Of a DNA stretch of 64,000 nucleotides, positions 45,684 to 56,653 are shown one piece after another. This stretch comes from Agrobacterium sp. AGB01 (GTDB lineage Bacteria > Pseudomonadota > Alphaproteobacteria > Rhizobiales > Rhizobiaceae), in the NCBI RefSeq assembly GCF_014851585.1, contig NZ_JACVAB010000001.1:1389669-1453668 (forward strand), given 5' to 3'. The stretch's first letter is position 1; the number at the start of each line of letters is the position of its first letter. The position numbers were made by a program, and so were the translations under genes. The notes below the pieces were generated by a model. The model was not told the DNA's origin. It worked only from the letters and a program-made list of their open reading frames with translations, and ran no database searches.

Positions 45684-46610
45684 ATGACTGAAATCACAGC
45701 CGCAATGGTAAAGGAACTGCGCGAGAAGTCCGGCGCAGGCATGATGGATTGCAAAAAGGCTCTGGCCGAAACCAATGGCGACATGGAAGCCGCTATCGAT
45801 TGGCTGCGTGCCAAGGGTATCGCCAAGGCTGACAAGAAGTCTGGCCGTACCGCTGCTGAAGGTCTCGTTGGCATTGCAACGATCGGCCATAAGGCTGTTG
45901 TCGTTGAAGTTAACTCTGAAACCGACTTCGTTGCCCGTAACGATGCCTTCCAGGACATCGTTCGCGGTATTGCGCAGGTTGCTCTGACAACCGATGGCAC
46001 TGTTGAGGCAGTTGCTTCCGCCAACTACCCTGCAACTGGCAAGTCTGTTTCCGACTCGCTCAAGGACGCTATCGCGACCATTGGCGAAAACATGACCCTG
46101 CGTCGTTCGGCTGCTCTCGAAGTTGAGCACGGCGTTGTTGCAACCTACATCCACAACGCTGCTGGCGACGGCATCGGCAAGCTGGGCGTTCTGGTTGCTC
46201 TGAAGTCTGTTGGCGACAAGGAAGTTCTGAACTCTGTTGGCCGTCAGGTTGCCATGCACATTGCTGCAACCAACCCGCTTGCTATCCGTTCTGAAGAAGT
46301 TGACGCTGCTGTTGCAGAGCGCGAACGCAACGTATTCATCGAGCAGGCCCGTGAATCCGGCAAGCCAGAAGCCATCATCGAAAAGATGGTTGAAGGCCGC
46401 ATGCGCAAGTTCTTCGAAGAAGTTGCTCTTCTGTCGCAGGCTTTCGTTGTCAACCCGGACATCACCGTTGGCCAGGCTGTCAAGGACGCTGAAAAGCTCG
46501 CTGGCGCCGAAATCGAAGTGACCGGCATGGTTCGTCTTCTGCTCGGCGAAGGCGTCGAAAAGGAAGAAAGCGACTTCGCTGCTGAAGTTGCAGCGGCTGC
46601 AAAAGGCTGA
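45684..46610 (+). CDS. tsf: Elongation factor Ts
   Basis: Exchanges GDP for GTP on EF-Tu. The 308-residue protein opens with the UBA-like motif [20 protein letters not shown] and shows [17 protein letters not shown], the EF-Tu-contacting TDFV motif. agaggc precedes the ATG. High codon bias, as in the neighbouring rpsB. Confidence 0.97.
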   Translation: MTEITAAMVKELREKSGAGMMDCKKALAETNGDMEAAIDWLRAKGIAKADKKSGRTAAEGLVGIATIGHKAVVVEVNSETDFVARNDAFQDIVRGIAQVALTTDGTVEAVASANYPATGKSVSDSLKDAIATIGENMTLRRSAALEVEHGVVATYIHNAAGDGIGKLGVLVALKSVGDKEVLNSVGRQVAMHIAATNPLAIRSEEVDAAVAERERNVFIEQARESGKPEAIIEKMVEGRMRKFFEEVALLSQAFVVNPDITVGQAVKDAEKLAGAEIEVTGMVRLLLGEGVEKEESDFAAEVAAAAKG

Positions 46611-46641
46611 TTGCCTCTTCACCAAACAGTGAAAAAGCTGA

Positions 46642-46670
46642 GGGCATCGCGTGACAACGCGGTGCCCTTC
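46642..46670 (+). terminator. Terminator-like hairpin after tsf
   Basis: GGGCATCGCG pairs with CGCGGTGCCC (one G-T pair) around tgacaa, followed by TTCG. The T-tract is short, so read-through to pyrH is likely. Confidence 0.5.
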
Positions 46671-46708
46671 GTGTATCGGCGTTTCGGATAGATTGCGAAG
46701 GATCAACA

Positions 46709-47431
46709 ATGTCTCCCAAACCGCTTTATAACCGTGTTCTTCTCAAAGCGTCTGGCGAAGCCCTGATGGGGGATCAGGGGTTCGGTATTGACGTGAATAT
46801 CGTCGACCGTATTGCTTCTGATATTGCCGAGGCCCGCGCTATGGGTGTCGAGGTTGGCGTCGTGGTCGGCGGCGGCAATATTTTCCGCGGCGTGGCCGTG
46901 GCTTCCAAGGGTGGTGACCGCGTCACCGGCGACCATATGGGAATGCTGGCAACCGTCATCAACGCGCTGGCGCTGGCGACATCGCTGCGCAAGCTCGATA
47001 TCGACACCGTTGTCTTGTCGGCTATTGCCATGCCTGAGATCTGTGAGAGCTTCTCGCAGCGTGCGACGCTCTACCATCTGTCGCTTGGCCGCGTTGTGAT
47101 CTTTGCAGGTGGCACAGGCAACCCGTTCTTCACCACCGACTCGGCTGCCGCACTGCGTGCAGCGGAAATGGGCGCACAGGCCATCTTCAAGGGCACGCAG
47201 GTGGACGGCATCTATTCTGCCGATCCGAAGAAGGTTCCGGACGCGACCCGCTTTGACGAACTGACGCATTCCGAGGTTCTTGCCAAGGGCTTGGCGGTGA
47301 TGGACGTTGCAGCCGTTGCACTGGCCCGTGAGAACCATATTCCGATCATCGTCTTCTCGATCCACGAGAAGGGCGGTTTTGCACAGATATTGACCGGCGG
47401 CGGCCGCAAGACCATCGTGCACGATAAATAA
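46709..47431 (+). CDS. pyrH: UMP kinase
   Basis: Phosphorylates UMP to UDP, and so feeds cell-wall and lipid A precursors. The 240-residue protein has NRVLLKASGEALMG, VVVGGGNIFRG, DHMGMLATVINALAL, FAGGTGNPFFTTDSAAALRA and GTQVDGIYSADPKK. Ribosome-binding site aagga precedes the ATG by seven bases. Followed by frr 65 bases later. Confidence 0.97.
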   Translation: MSPKPLYNRVLLKASGEALMGDQGFGIDVNIVDRIASDIAEARAMGVEVGVVVGGGNIFRGVAVASKGGDRVTGDHMGMLATVINALALATSLRKLDIDTVVLSAIAMPEICESFSQRATLYHLSLGRVVIFAGGTGNPFFTTDSAAALRAAEMGAQAIFKGTQVDGIYSADPKKVPDATRFDELTHSEVLAKGLAVMDVAAVALARENHIPIIVFSIHEKGGFAQILTGGGRKTIVHDK

Positions 47432-47496
47432 TCAGTGTGAGGTGATTCCGTATTCCGGAATTTTGCCTTTGCTGCCTGAAAAAGATGGAGTGAAAA

Positions 47497-48054
47497 ATGA
47501 GTGGTGTTGACCTTAATGACATCAAGCGTCGTATGGATGGCGCAATTAACGCATTCAAGAGCGATATCGCGTCCCTGCGTACGGGCCGTGCTTCGGCCAA
47601 CATTCTTGATCCGGTAACAGTTGATGCCTATGGTTCGCGTGTTCCGCTCAATCAGGTGGCCAACATTACCGTTCCAGAATCACGCATGCTTGGCGTGTCC
47701 ATCTGGGACAAAACCATGGTTGGTGCTGTTGACCGCGCCATCCGCGAATCCAACCTCGGCCTGAACCCGATCGTTGACGGTCAGAACCTGCGTATTCCTC
47801 TGCCTGAGCTGAACGAAGAGCGCCGTAAGTCGCTCGTCAAGGTCGCGCATGATTATGCGGAAAAGTCCAAGGTCGCTATTCGCCACGTTCGCCGTGACGG
47901 CATGGACGACCTGAAAAAAGCCGAAAAGGATGGCGACATCGGCCAGGACGAGAGCCGTTCGCTTTCTGAAAAGGTGCAGAAAATGACGGATGATACCATT
48001 ACGGATATCGACCGCTTGCTTTCTGAAAAGGAAAAGGAAATCATGCAGGTTTGA
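47497..48054 (+). CDS. frr: Ribosome recycling factor
   Basis: Splits post-termination ribosomes together with EF-G. The 185-residue protein has [57 protein letters not shown] and [20 protein letters not shown]. Length and motifs are standard. Confidence 0.97.
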   Translation: MSGVDLNDIKRRMDGAINAFKSDIASLRTGRASANILDPVTVDAYGSRVPLNQVANITVPESRMLGVSIWDKTMVGAVDRAIRESNLGLNPIVDGQNLRIPLPELNEERRKSLVKVAHDYAEKSKVAIRHVRRDGMDDLKKAEKDGDIGQDESRSLSEKVQKMTDDTITDIDRLLSEKEKEIMQV

Positions 48055-48126
48055 TGGCGTATTTACAGCCTCCTTATACTGCAGTCTTAATGCTTTTCGT
48101 GTCCGTATTTGTTGACTTGGATCCCC

Positions 48127-48870
48127 ATGCCAAACGTTGATAGTTCTTCTATTCCCGAGCATGTTGCCATCATTATGGATGGTAATGGACGCTGGGCAAA
48201 GCAACGTGGCCTTCCTCGTGTCATGGGACACAAGCGAGGCGTTGAGGCTGTGCGCGAGGTTGTGCGTGCATCTGCTGATTATGGCATCAGGTATCTGACC
48301 CTGTTTGCCTTTTCCTCTGAAAACTGGCGCCGTCCGGAAGCCGAGATCAATGATCTCCTGGGCCTCCTGAAGGCGTTCATCCGCCGCGACCTGGCTGATC
48401 TGCATCGCTCGAACGTGCGCGTTCGGGTGATTGGTGAACGCACAAATCTCGGTTCGGACATCAAGTCTCTGTTGCTGGAGGCTGAGGAAACCACACGCAA
48501 TAACACCGCGCTGACGCTGGTGATCGCGTTTAATTACGGCTCGCGCGATGAGATTGCGCGTGCTGTCGCTGGCATGGCGCGGGATGTTGCTGCGGGACTT
48601 CTGTCTCCCGCCGACATTACACCCGACAGCATCTCTGCACGGCTGGATACGGCCGGTATTCCAGACCCAGACCTGATTATTCGCACCAGCGGCGAAGAGC
48701 GTCTGTCCAACTTCCTTTTGTGGCAGGCCGCTTATTCCGAACTGGTATTTGTGCCGGACTTCTGGCCAGACTTTGATCGCCAACACTTCATGGCAGCCCT
48801 AGAGCAGTACAGATTGCGTGACCGCCGCTTTGGCGGATTGACAGCGCAGGCTGCTGTGGCTGGTGCCTGA
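48127..48870 (+). CDS. uppS: Undecaprenyl diphosphate synthase (isoprenyl transferase)
   Basis: Makes the C55 lipid carrier for peptidoglycan and polysaccharide. The 247-residue protein has [18 protein letters not shown] (catalytic Asp), [41 protein letters not shown] and [20 protein letters not shown] chose ATG 48127 over the in-frame 48109 as it sits just before the domain. It overlaps cdsA by one base (TGATG). Confidence 0.95.
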   Translation: MPNVDSSSIPEHVAIIMDGNGRWAKQRGLPRVMGHKRGVEAVREVVRASADYGIRYLTLFAFSSENWRRPEAEINDLLGLLKAFIRRDLADLHRSNVRVRVIGERTNLGSDIKSLLLEAEETTRNNTALTLVIAFNYGSRDEIARAVAGMARDVAAGLLSPADITPDSISARLDTAGIPDPDLIIRTSGEERLSNFLLWQAAYSELVFVPDFWPDFDRQHFMAALEQYRLRDRRFGGLTAQAAVAGA

Positions 48871-49703
48871 TGAGCCGTGAACTCAAGCTGCGGATCGTTT
48901 CCGCATTGGTCATGGCTGCGGTCATTCTGTTCGCAACATGGAACGGCGGAATGATCTTCCGTTTCGTGGCGGCGGCTATTGCCCTGTTGATCTATTACGA
49001 GTGGACCAAGATCACCAAGCTCGGTGAGACCAATCCTGCCGGTTATTCCTGGGGCTGGTTTGCCATTGCCGTCATTGCCGGCAATACACTGTTTGGTGAA
49101 CCGTCTCTCGACCTGCCATTGTTGTGTGGTTTCACCCTGACGGCGACGATTTTCCCCATTCTGCGCGGCAAGAACTGGTGGCTGGTCGGCGGCATTGTCT
49201 ACGCCGGCCTCAGCGGCATTTCGCTGGCAGCCATCCGTGGCGATGATTTCCCCGGCCTCGTGTCGATGCTGTTCATCTTCGCGGTTGTCTGGGGAACCGA
49301 CATCCTGGCCTACTTCGTGGGCAGGGCGATTGGCGGTCCAAAGCTTGCGCCATCCATCTCGCCCGGCAAGACCTGGTCAGGCGCGATTGGTGGTACGGTT
49401 TCTGCCGTTATTGCCGGTGGTATCGTGGCCTTTGCCTATAAGGGCGAGCTGAGTTTCAGCGTGATTTTGCTGGCCGTGGTCTTGTCTGCCTTCAGTCAGA
49501 TCGGTGATCTGTTCGAATCATTTATCAAGCGCCGTTTCGGCGTGAAGGATTCCAGCCATTTGATCCCGGGTCATGGCGGGGTTATGGACCGGGTTGACGG
49601 ACTTGTTTTCGCCTGCTTTACCGTATTTGTAATCGCGGTTGTCCATGCCGCCTACACCGGTTACGCACCCGGTTCTACTGGTGGGCTTCTGCTGGGCTTT
49701 TGA
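48870..49703 (+). CDS. cdsA: Phosphatidate cytidylyltransferase (CDP-diglyceride synthase)
   Basis: Makes CDP-diacylglycerol, the precursor of all bacterial phospholipids. The 277-residue membrane protein has about eight spans and the C-terminal CdsA signature region QIGDLFESFIKRRFGVKDSS, then LIPGHGGVMDRVDGLVFAC. It is coupled to uppS and followed by rseP. Confidence 0.95.
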   Translation: MSRELKLRIVSALVMAAVILFATWNGGMIFRFVAAAIALLIYYEWTKITKLGETNPAGYSWGWFAIAVIAGNTLFGEPSLDLPLLCGFTLTATIFPILRGKNWWLVGGIVYAGLSGISLAAIRGDDFPGLVSMLFIFAVVWGTDILAYFVGRAIGGPKLAPSISPGKTWSGAIGGTVSAVIAGGIVAFAYKGELSFSVILLAVVLSAFSQIGDLFESFIKRRFGVKDSSHLIPGHGGVMDRVDGLVFACFTVFVIAVVHAAYTGYAPGSTGGLLLGF

Positions 49704-49741
49704 TTCGCAGATATTTCGCAATCGTGTGAAGAACGGAAGTT

Positions 49742-50878
49742 ATGATGAGTGTGCTGATGTCGGTGCTGGGTTTCCTCGGGGGCTATATTGTTCCGTTCAT
49801 CCTCGTGCTCACGGTTCTGGTTTTCGTGCATGAGATGGGCCACTACCTCGTCGGTCGCTGGTCTGGTGTGCGCGTAACCGCCTTTGCCGTCGGTTTCGGC
49901 CCAGAACTTCTCGGCTACACTGACAAGCACGGCACGCGTTGGAAACTCTGCGCAATTCCGCTTGGCGGCTATGTAAAATTCTTCGGCGATGAAGACGCAG
50001 CCAGCAAACCGGACAGCGATGGCCTGTCCAAAATGTCGCTAGAAGAGCGCGGCCAGACGCTGGCCGGCGCAAAACTGTGGAAAAGAGCGGCGACTGTTGC
50101 CGCCGGTCCCATCGCCAACTTCATTCTCGCCATCGCGATCTTTGCCGTCATGTTCGGGATTTACGGTCGCACGGTTGCTGATCCTGTCGTGGCTGAAGTG
50201 CGCGAAAACAGTGCCGCGGCCGTCGCCGGTGTCTTGCCAGGTGACCGCCTTATCGCGCTTGATGGCAACCGCGTTGCAACCTTCGAGGACGTGCGTCGCT
50301 ACATCAGCATTCGTCCTGGTTCGCAGGTCGATGTGACGATCGAGCGTGGTGGCCAGCAGCAGGTTTTGAAGATGGTGCCGGAGCGCACCGACACGACCGA
50401 CCAGTTCGGCAACAAGATCGAATTGGGCATCATTGGCATCGTAACCAACCAGGATAGCGGCAATTTCCGCCATATTACCTACACGCCAATCGAAGCGCTG
50501 GGTGAGGGCGTGCGCGAGACCGGACAGATCGTCACCGGTACATTCCGCTATATCGGTAATCTCGTCATGGGTCGCATGAAACCCGATCAATTGGGCGGTC
50601 CTGTGCGGGTCGCACAAGCTTCGGGCCAGATGGCAACTCTAGGTGTTTCTGCAGTTATCCAGTTGGCGGCGGTCCTGTCGGTTTCGATAGGCTTGCTTAA
50701 CCTTATGCCTGTTCCGGTTCTGGACGGCGGCCACTTAGTATTCTATGCGGTCGAAGCAGTGCGGGGGCGGCCATTGGGTGCTGGCGCACAGGAAGTTGCT
50801 TTTAGGATAGGGCTTGCCATGATTTTCAGCCTTATGGTATTTGCGACATGGAATGATATCAGCAGCTTGCTCGGGTAA
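49742..50878 (+). CDS. rseP: Site-2 intramembrane metalloprotease RseP
   Basis: Cleaves membrane-bound anti-sigma factors and remnant signal peptides. The 378-residue protein has the zinc motif HEMGH (30-34), a central PDZ domain (GVLPGDRLIALDGNRVATFE) and the C-terminal NLMPVPVLDGGH with the third zinc ligand. There is one PDZ domain where E. coli RseP has two. The ATG at 49745 is an alternative start. Confidence 0.93.
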   Translation: MMSVLMSVLGFLGGYIVPFILVLTVLVFVHEMGHYLVGRWSGVRVTAFAVGFGPELLGYTDKHGTRWKLCAIPLGGYVKFFGDEDAASKPDSDGLSKMSLEERGQTLAGAKLWKRAATVAAGPIANFILAIAIFAVMFGIYGRTVADPVVAEVRENSAAAVAGVLPGDRLIALDGNRVATFEDVRRYISIRPGSQVDVTIERGGQQQVLKMVPERTDTTDQFGNKIELGIIGIVTNQDSGNFRHITYTPIEALGEGVRETGQIVTGTFRYIGNLVMGRMKPDQLGGPVRVAQASGQMATLGVSAVIQLAAVLSVSIGLLNLMPVPVLDGGHLVFYAVEAVRGRPLGAGAQEVAFRIGLAMIFSLMVFATWNDISSLLG

Positions 50879-51072
50879 GGTGCGTATTTAAGTAGTTTTG
50901 TTAGTCGATTGTTTACTATGTTTTCACGCCGTCGTGGCGATTTGGTCACGCGAAGCGACGAAGTAAACAGAAATTAACGTTGGCGCTTGCTTGTAGAGGA
51001 AAAGCAGGTAAAACGACGCAGATGGCCGGAGTCGGGTTCTGCCCGCTGAGGGACAACGGGAAAAGGTAAGAA

Positions 51073-53400
51073 GTGAAAATGAAGGCTGGTTCAAGATTTT
51101 TGAACGCGGTATCGGCGGTTGCGCTGTCTGCTGGTGTTGCTTCGGTTGTGGGCGTGGGAGTGCTTGCTTCTTCGGGTGTTGCTAACGCTGCTGTTATTAA
51201 CAGAGTGGATGTGCGTGGCGCTGAACGGGCAGGGGCTGATGCCGTTCGTTCCAACATCACGATCCAACCCGGCAAGAACTTTTCCAACGCTGATATCGAT
51301 GAATCCGTAAAGCGTCTTTACGCAACGGGTTACTTCTCTGGCGTCAGCATGAGCGTTTCCGGCAGCACACTGGTTGTGACTGTCAGCGAAAACCAGCTGG
51401 TCAACCAGGTTGTTTTCAACGGTAACCGCAAGATCAAGGATGACAAGCTGTCTGGCGTCGTGCAGACCCAGCCGCTCGGCCCTTACGATCCTTCGCTGGT
51501 AACCGCTGATATCGAGCGTATCAAGCAGGCTTATTCTGCAATCGGTCGTAGCGACGTTGAAGTCACGACGCAGACGGTAACGGTTGGCGAAGGCCGCGTT
51601 AACCTCGCATTCGTGATCAACGAAGGTGAGCGCACCAAGATTGCACGCATCGATTTCGTTGGTAACAAGGCTTACAGCGACGGCCGCCTCGCAGCCGTTC
51701 TGTCGACCAAGAAGTCCAACATGCTGTCGTTCCTGACCCGTAAGGACGTTTACAGCGAAGACAAGTTGCGCACCGACGAAGAAACACTGCGTCAGTTCTA
51801 CTACGACCGTGGTTATGCTGACTTCCGCGTTGTTTCGTCTGAAGCCGTTCTGGACGAGCAGTCCAACGAATACACAATCACCGTTACGGTTGAAGAAGGC
51901 CCACGTTACGACTTCGGTCCTGTTGCGGTCGAATCGACAGTTGACGGCGTTGACTCCGGCGAACTGCAGGGTCTGCTGGAAAGCCGCGAAGGCAATCATT
52001 ACAGCGCCACCAATGTTCAGAAGAGCATGGAATCCATTTCCAAGCGTGTTGCTGCAGCCGGTTATCCGTTTGCACGCGTTACGCCACGTGGTGACCGTAA
52101 CTTCGGCACCAACACGATTGGCGTGACCTACATCGTTGATCAGGGCGAGCGCGCTTACGTTGAGCGTATCGAAATCCGTGGCAACACCCGTACACGTGAC
52201 TACGTTATCCGTCGCGAATTCGACATCAGCGAAGGCGATGCGTTCAACCAGCAGGTTGTAACTGCTGCCAAGCGTCGTCTTGAAGCTCTTGGTTACTTCG
52301 CCAACGTCAACATTTCCACAGCTCCGGGTAGCGCTGCTGACCGCGTCGTGATCGTTGTTGATGTTGAAGATCAGCCAACAGGTTCGTTCGGTATCGGTGC
52401 AGGTTACTCCGAATCGGATGGCGTTCTGCTCGAAGCCTCGGTTGAAGAAAAGAACTTCCTCGGTCGCGGCCAGTTCATTCGTCTGGCAGTCGGCGCTGGT
52501 GAAGACAACGCTCGTACCTACAACCTTTCGTTCACCGAGCCTTATTTCCTCGGTTACCGTCTGGCAGCTGGTTTCGACGTGTTCCGCAGCCAGAGCTCGA
52601 GCGAAGACTACTACGATTACCAAGAGCAGGGCTTCACGCTTCGCGTAACAGCTCCAATCACCGAAGAGTTGGCAACAACCTTCCGCTACACCTACAAGGA
52701 CTTCAAGTACACGGGTGATGGCGATTGGCAGTCTGGTACCAACCTGGCACAGCCATACAAGGACCTGATCACTGGCGAGAAGTGGACCCAGTCCGTTATC
52801 TCCAACACGATCAACTACAACACGTTGGACGACCGCCAGACGCCACGCTCCGGCTGGCAGGCACTGTTGACCAACGAGTTTGCGGGTATCGGCGGTGACT
52901 CCGAGTACTACAAGATCTACGGTAAGGCGCGTTATTACCACACGCTTTCGGACGAGTTCGACATCATCGGCTCTCTGACCGCAGCTGCTGGTTACGTTGT
53001 TCCAACTGGCGACAATTTGTACGTCTTCGACCAGTTCAAGATCGGTGGACGCCAGATCCGCGGCTTCGAAAACGACGGTATCGGTCCACGTATCGATGGC
53101 GACTCGATTGGCGGCACGACCTACTTCACCGTTTCGGCTGAAGCAACGTTCCCAATGCCGGGTATTCCTGAAGACGTCGGTCTGCGCGGCGCGGTTTATG
53201 CCGACGCTGGTACGCTGTACGGCAACAAGACTGGCTACGCTTCCGAAGGTGAAAGCAGCTCGCTGCGTGCATCTGCCGGTATTGGTGTGATCTGGGCATC
53301 GCCTTTTGGACCACTGCGTGTTGACTACGCAGTACCGTTCATGAAGGAAGACTATGACCAGGAACAGCGTTTCCGGTTTGGAATCTCGAACAACTTCTGA
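51073..53400 (+). CDS. bamA: Outer membrane protein assembly factor BamA
   Basis: The central pore of the BAM complex that inserts outer-membrane beta-barrels. The 775-residue protein has a signal peptide ending VANAA near residue 39, five POTRA domains (about 42-420; for example [18 protein letters not shown] and [20 protein letters not shown]), and a 16-stranded barrel ending with the terminal Phe motif FRFGISNNF. The conserved loop 6 motif is [15 protein letters not shown], a VRGF/RGF variant. GTG 51073 is used; ATG 51079 is possible. 194 bases separate it from rseP. Confidence 0.96.
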   Translation: MKMKAGSRFLNAVSAVALSAGVASVVGVGVLASSGVANAAVINRVDVRGAERAGADAVRSNITIQPGKNFSNADIDESVKRLYATGYFSGVSMSVSGSTLVVTVSENQLVNQVVFNGNRKIKDDKLSGVVQTQPLGPYDPSLVTADIERIKQAYSAIGRSDVEVTTQTVTVGEGRVNLAFVINEGERTKIARIDFVGNKAYSDGRLAAVLSTKKSNMLSFLTRKDVYSEDKLRTDEETLRQFYYDRGYADFRVVSSEAVLDEQSNEYTITVTVEEGPRYDFGPVAVESTVDGVDSGELQGLLESREGNHYSATNVQKSMESISKRVAAAGYPFARVTPRGDRNFGTNTIGVTYIVDQGERAYVERIEIRGNTRTRDYVIRREFDISEGDAFNQQVVTAAKRRLEALGYFANVNISTAPGSAADRVVIVVDVEDQPTGSFGIGAGYSESDGVLLEASVEEKNFLGRGQFIRLAVGAGEDNARTYNLSFTEPYFLGYRLAAGFDVFRSQSSSEDYYDYQEQGFTLRVTAPITEELATTFRYTYKDFKYTGDGDWQSGTNLAQPYKDLITGEKWTQSVISNTINYNTLDDRQTPRSGWQALLTNEFAGIGGDSEYYKIYGKARYYHTLSDEFDIIGSLTAAAGYVVPTGDNLYVFDQFKIGGRQIRGFENDGIGPRIDGDSIGGTTYFTVSAEATFPMPGIPEDVGLRGAVYADAGTLYGNKTGYASEGESSSLRASAGIGVIWASPFGPLRVDYAVPFMKEDYDQEQRFRFGISNNF

Positions 53401-53450
53401 TATCGGCAGTCCAGAACTGCGAGTTTGAACTGTTCTGGAGTTCCCTGTTG

Positions 53451-54515
53451 ATGGACTATAATGAATTTTTTCCGCCCCATGATGGGATTAAGCTGGCCAA
53501 ACTGGCTGAAATGCTTGGGGCGGAACTCTCGGAACCGAACGAGGGTGAACGTATCGTTCGTTCGGTAGCTCCGGTTTATCGTGCTGCGCCTGATCAGGTC
53601 TGTTACATCCTGTCGCGTAAGAACCGGGCCGAGCTTGAAACATCCAATGCTGCAGCCATCATTTGTGATGTCGCGCTGAAAAGCCTCATTCCCGCACATA
53701 TTCCTGCTCTTTTGACCAAGGTGCCCCACACGGCCTTTGCCAATGCCGGTGCAATTCTGCATCCCATTGCCATGCAGCCGTCGCCGGTTGTCGACGTTGT
53801 CGGCGATATTTCGCCTGCCGCGCATGTCGATCCGACTGCACGATTGGAAGAGGGCGTAATTGTCGAGCCGATGGCCGTTATCGGCGCGCGCGCCAATATT
53901 GGTGCCGGTACCCGAATCGGTGCAGGGGCCATCATCGGCTCTGATGTCAAAATCGGCCGCAATTGCACGATTGCAGCTGGCGCCAGCGTTCTGGCCGCCC
54001 TGATTGGCAACAATGTCATTTTGCACAATGGTGCGCGTATCGGCCAGGACGGCTTCGGTTACGCACCAGGCCCGCGCGGCATGTTGAAGATCGTGCAGGT
54101 TGGCCGCGTTATCATTCAGGATCATGTTGAGGTGGGCGCCAACACCACCATCGACCGTGGCACCATGGATGACACGGTGATTGGTGAAGGCACTAAGATC
54201 GACAATCAGGTCCAGATTGGCCACAACGTGCGTATCGGCCGCCATTGCGGCATCGTCAGCAAGGTTGGCATTGCCGGCAGCACCCGTATCGGTGACGGCG
54301 TGATGATCGGTGGTGCCGCTGGCATCAATGGTCATATTTCTATTGGAGACGGCGTGCAGATTGCTGCGATGAGCGGTGTGATGGCTGATGTCCCGGCCGG
54401 TGCTCGTTACGGCGGCGCACCCGCACGTCCTATGAAACAATATCTGCGTGATATGGCCGAGCTTTTGGCCCGGGCGGATGAAAGAGATAAAAAAACAGGA
54501 GAAAAAAATGGCTGA
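53451..54515 (+). CDS. lpxD: UDP-3-O-(3-hydroxyacyl)glucosamine N-acyltransferase
   Basis: Third step of lipid A synthesis. The 354-residue protein has an N-terminal uridine-binding domain and a left-handed beta-helix of hexad repeats (for example [20 protein letters not shown]). The catalytic His lies in a [14 protein letters not shown] segment. TTG 53448 is an alternative start. Overlaps fabZ by eight bases. Confidence 0.95.
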   Translation: MDYNEFFPPHDGIKLAKLAEMLGAELSEPNEGERIVRSVAPVYRAAPDQVCYILSRKNRAELETSNAAAIICDVALKSLIPAHIPALLTKVPHTAFANAGAILHPIAMQPSPVVDVVGDISPAAHVDPTARLEEGVIVEPMAVIGARANIGAGTRIGAGAIIGSDVKIGRNCTIAAGASVLAALIGNNVILHNGARIGQDGFGYAPGPRGMLKIVQVGRVIIQDHVEVGANTTIDRGTMDDTVIGEGTKIDNQVQIGHNVRIGRHCGIVSKVGIAGSTRIGDGVMIGGAAGINGHISIGDGVQIAAMSGVMADVPAGARYGGAPARPMKQYLRDMAELLARADERDKKTGEKNG

Positions 54516-54975
54516 TGGCGAGGGGATTACGCTTGGATCCGCGGATATCAAGGAAATCATGCGGCTTTTGCCGCACCGTTATCCGTTTTTGCTGATTGAC
54601 CGTATTGTGCAGATTGATGGCGACAACTCCGCCATCGGCATCAAGAACGTGACGGTCAACGAGCCACATTTTACCGGTCACTTCCCTGACCAGCCGATCA
54701 TGCCAGGCGTTCTGCTGGTGGAAGCCATGGCGCAGACCGCAGGTGCGATCTGCTCGCGCAAGCAGGGCGGCGGCGGCAACCTGGTCTATTTCATGACCAT
54801 CGACAATGCCCGTTTCCGCAAGCCGGTTGTGCCGGGTGACCGCGTGGAGTTCCACGTCGTCAAGCAGAAGCAGCGCGGCAATGTCTGGAAGTTCCATTGC
54901 GATGCCAAGGTTGATGGCGTTCTGGTTGCTGAAGCCGACATCGGCGCGATGATGGTGCCAGAGGGCCAGCAATGA
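54508..54975 (+). CDS. fabZ: 3-hydroxyacyl-ACP dehydratase FabZ
   Basis: Hot-dog-fold dehydratase of fatty acid elongation. The 155-residue protein has [15 protein letters not shown] and the catalytic region [20 protein letters not shown] with His and Glu. acaggag lies seven to eight bases before the ATG. Its position between lpxD and lpxA is the usual arrangement, linking fatty acid and lipid A flux. Confidence 0.96.
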   Translation: MADGEGITLGSADIKEIMRLLPHRYPFLLIDRIVQIDGDNSAIGIKNVTVNEPHFTGHFPDQPIMPGVLLVEAMAQTAGAICSRKQGGGGNLVYFMTIDNARFRKPVVPGDRVEFHVVKQKQRGNVWKFHCDAKVDGVLVAEADIGAMMVPEGQQ

Positions 54976-55784
54976 GTGTTATTGCCGCTTCAGCCAAAAT
55001 TCATGCGATGTCATTCATCGAAGATGGAGCCGTCATCGGTGAAAATGTGTCCATCGGACCATTTTGCCATGTAGGCCCGAAAGTTGTGCTGGGTGATAAC
55101 GTGCAGCTGGTGAGCCATGTCGTGGTTCTCGGCAGAACCACGGTTGGCAAGGGTACCATCATTTGGCCGTCGGCGGTGATTGGTGGCGATTCGCAAAGTG
55201 CCCATCACAGCGCCGTTGATACGACGCTGGTGATTGGCGACAACTGCACGATCCGCGAAGGCGTGACCATGAACACCGGCACGGTGGAACATGGCGGCAC
55301 CACGATTGTTGGCGACAACAATCTGTTCCTGGCCTATTCGCACGTCGCGCATGATTGCCGTCTGGGCAACAACATCATCCTGTCCAACAATGTCATGCTG
55401 GCTGGCCACGTCACCGTTGGTGACCGCGCCATTCTGGGCGGCGGCAGCGCCGTGCATCAGTTCACCCGCATTGGCAGACAGGCGTTTATCGGCGGTCTCT
55501 CGGCGGTCAGCTATGATGTCATTCCCTATGGCATGCTGAACGGCAACCCCGGCGTGCTGAGCGGCCTCAACGTCGTTGGCATGACCCGCTCAGGTGTCGA
55601 GCGTTCCGAAGTGCACCGCGTTCGTCGCGCCTACAAGGCGATCTTCGAAGGCGAGGGCTCCGCGCGTGCCAATGCGGCCGCCATCCGTGATGAATATCTG
55701 GATTGCCCGCAGGTCATCGAAATTCTTGATTTTATCGGCGCGGATAGCGACCGGGCCCTGTCGTCGCCATTCAGAGGCAAATAA
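54972..55784 (+). CDS. lpxA: Acyl-ACP--UDP-N-acetylglucosamine O-acyltransferase
   Basis: First step of lipid A synthesis. The 270-residue left-handed beta-helix protein has [20 protein letters not shown] and the catalytic segment [20 protein letters not shown] (His in VAHDC). It ends with a helical domain. It overlaps fabZ by four bases (ATGA). Confidence 0.96.
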   Translation: MSVIAASAKIHAMSFIEDGAVIGENVSIGPFCHVGPKVVLGDNVQLVSHVVVLGRTTVGKGTIIWPSAVIGGDSQSAHHSAVDTTLVIGDNCTIREGVTMNTGTVEHGGTTIVGDNNLFLAYSHVAHDCRLGNNIILSNNVMLAGHVTVGDRAILGGGSAVHQFTRIGRQAFIGGLSAVSYDVIPYGMLNGNPGVLSGLNVVGMTRSGVERSEVHRVRRAYKAIFEGEGSARANAAAIRDEYLDCPQVIEILDFIGADSDRALSSPFRGK

Positions 55785-55786
55785 CC

Positions 55787-56653
55787 GTGGCAAGCGGTGA
55801 TCGGCTGGCCATTATCGCAGGAAGCGGTCTGTTGCCCCATTATGTGGCAAAGGCAGCCGTCGATGAAGGGGAAAGCCCCTTCATCGTGCGCCTGAAGAAT
55901 GAAGCCGATCTGAACTGGGATGGCTATGAGAGCGAGATTATCGGCGTCGGTGATCTCGCAGGCCTTGAGCGGATTTTCAAAAACAACGGCATCGGCCGTG
56001 TCGTGCTGTCGGGCGGCGTAAAACGTCGTCCGGAATGGCGTGAAATCCATCCCAACCTCAAATCTCTCTTGAAAATTCCGTCCGTCATCAAAACCCTTCT
56101 GGCGAAGGGTGATGACGCCGTGCTGCAAATGGTGATGAAACTCATCGAGGCGCAGGGCTGCCGCGTGCTGGGCGCCCATGAGATCGTGCCCGGCCTGCTG
56201 GCCGTGACTGGCCCAATGGGTGCGAGGGTGCCTGACAAGGCCGACCAGGACGATATTCGCAAAGCCATGCATGCCGCCAAGACCATTGGTCTGTTGGATG
56301 TGGGGCAGGGTGCTGTCTCCGTTGGTGGCCGTATCGTCGCGCTGGAAGGTGTTGAAGGCACGGATGCCATGCTGGAGCGTGTGGCGCACTTGCGTGCCAA
56401 TGGCCGTATCTCGCAGCGTCGCAAGGGCGTGCTGGTCAAGCTCTGCAAACCGCAGCAGGATGTACGCGCAGATCTGCCAACCATCGGACCCTCAACCATT
56501 GCCAATGCTGCCAAAGCCGGTCTTGCCGGTATTGCGGTAGAAGCGGGGCGCTCGTTGGTTCTCGACCGCGAAACCATGTTGAGAGATGCCGATCAGGCAG
56601 GCATATTTGTATGCGGCATCGATATGTCGCTGGGCGGAGACTTCAAGGAATGA
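55787..56653 (+). CDS. lpxI: UDP-2,3-diacylglucosamine diphosphatase LpxI
   Basis: The alphaproteobacterial replacement for LpxH, cleaving UDP-2,3-diacylglucosamine to lipid X. The 288-residue DUF1009 protein has LAIIAGSGLLPHYVAKAAVD, VVLSGGVKRRPEWREIHPN, GAHEIVPGLLAVTGPMG and AKAGLAGIAVEAGRSLVLDR. The start is GTG, two bases after lpxA. It overlaps lpxB by four bases. Confidence 0.95.
   Translation: MASGDRLAIIAGSGLLPHYVAKAAVDEGESPFIVRLKNEADLNWDGYESEIIGVGDLAGLERIFKNNGIGRVVLSGGVKRRPEWREIHPNLKSLLKIPSVIKTLLAKGDDAVLQMVMKLIEAQGCRVLGAHEIVPGLLAVTGPMGARVPDKADQDDIRKAMHAAKTIGLLDVGQGAVSVGGRIVALEGVEGTDAMLERVAHLRANGRISQRRKGVLVKLCKPQQDVRADLPTIGPSTIANAAKAGLAGIAVEAGRSLVLDRETMLRDADQAGIFVCGIDMSLGGDFKE

Noticed and set aside
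51091..52941. A 616-codon minus-strand frame across bamA
   Set aside because: Shadow of BamA. No domain, no ribosome-binding site, and the composition is that of an antisense frame of a highly biased gene.
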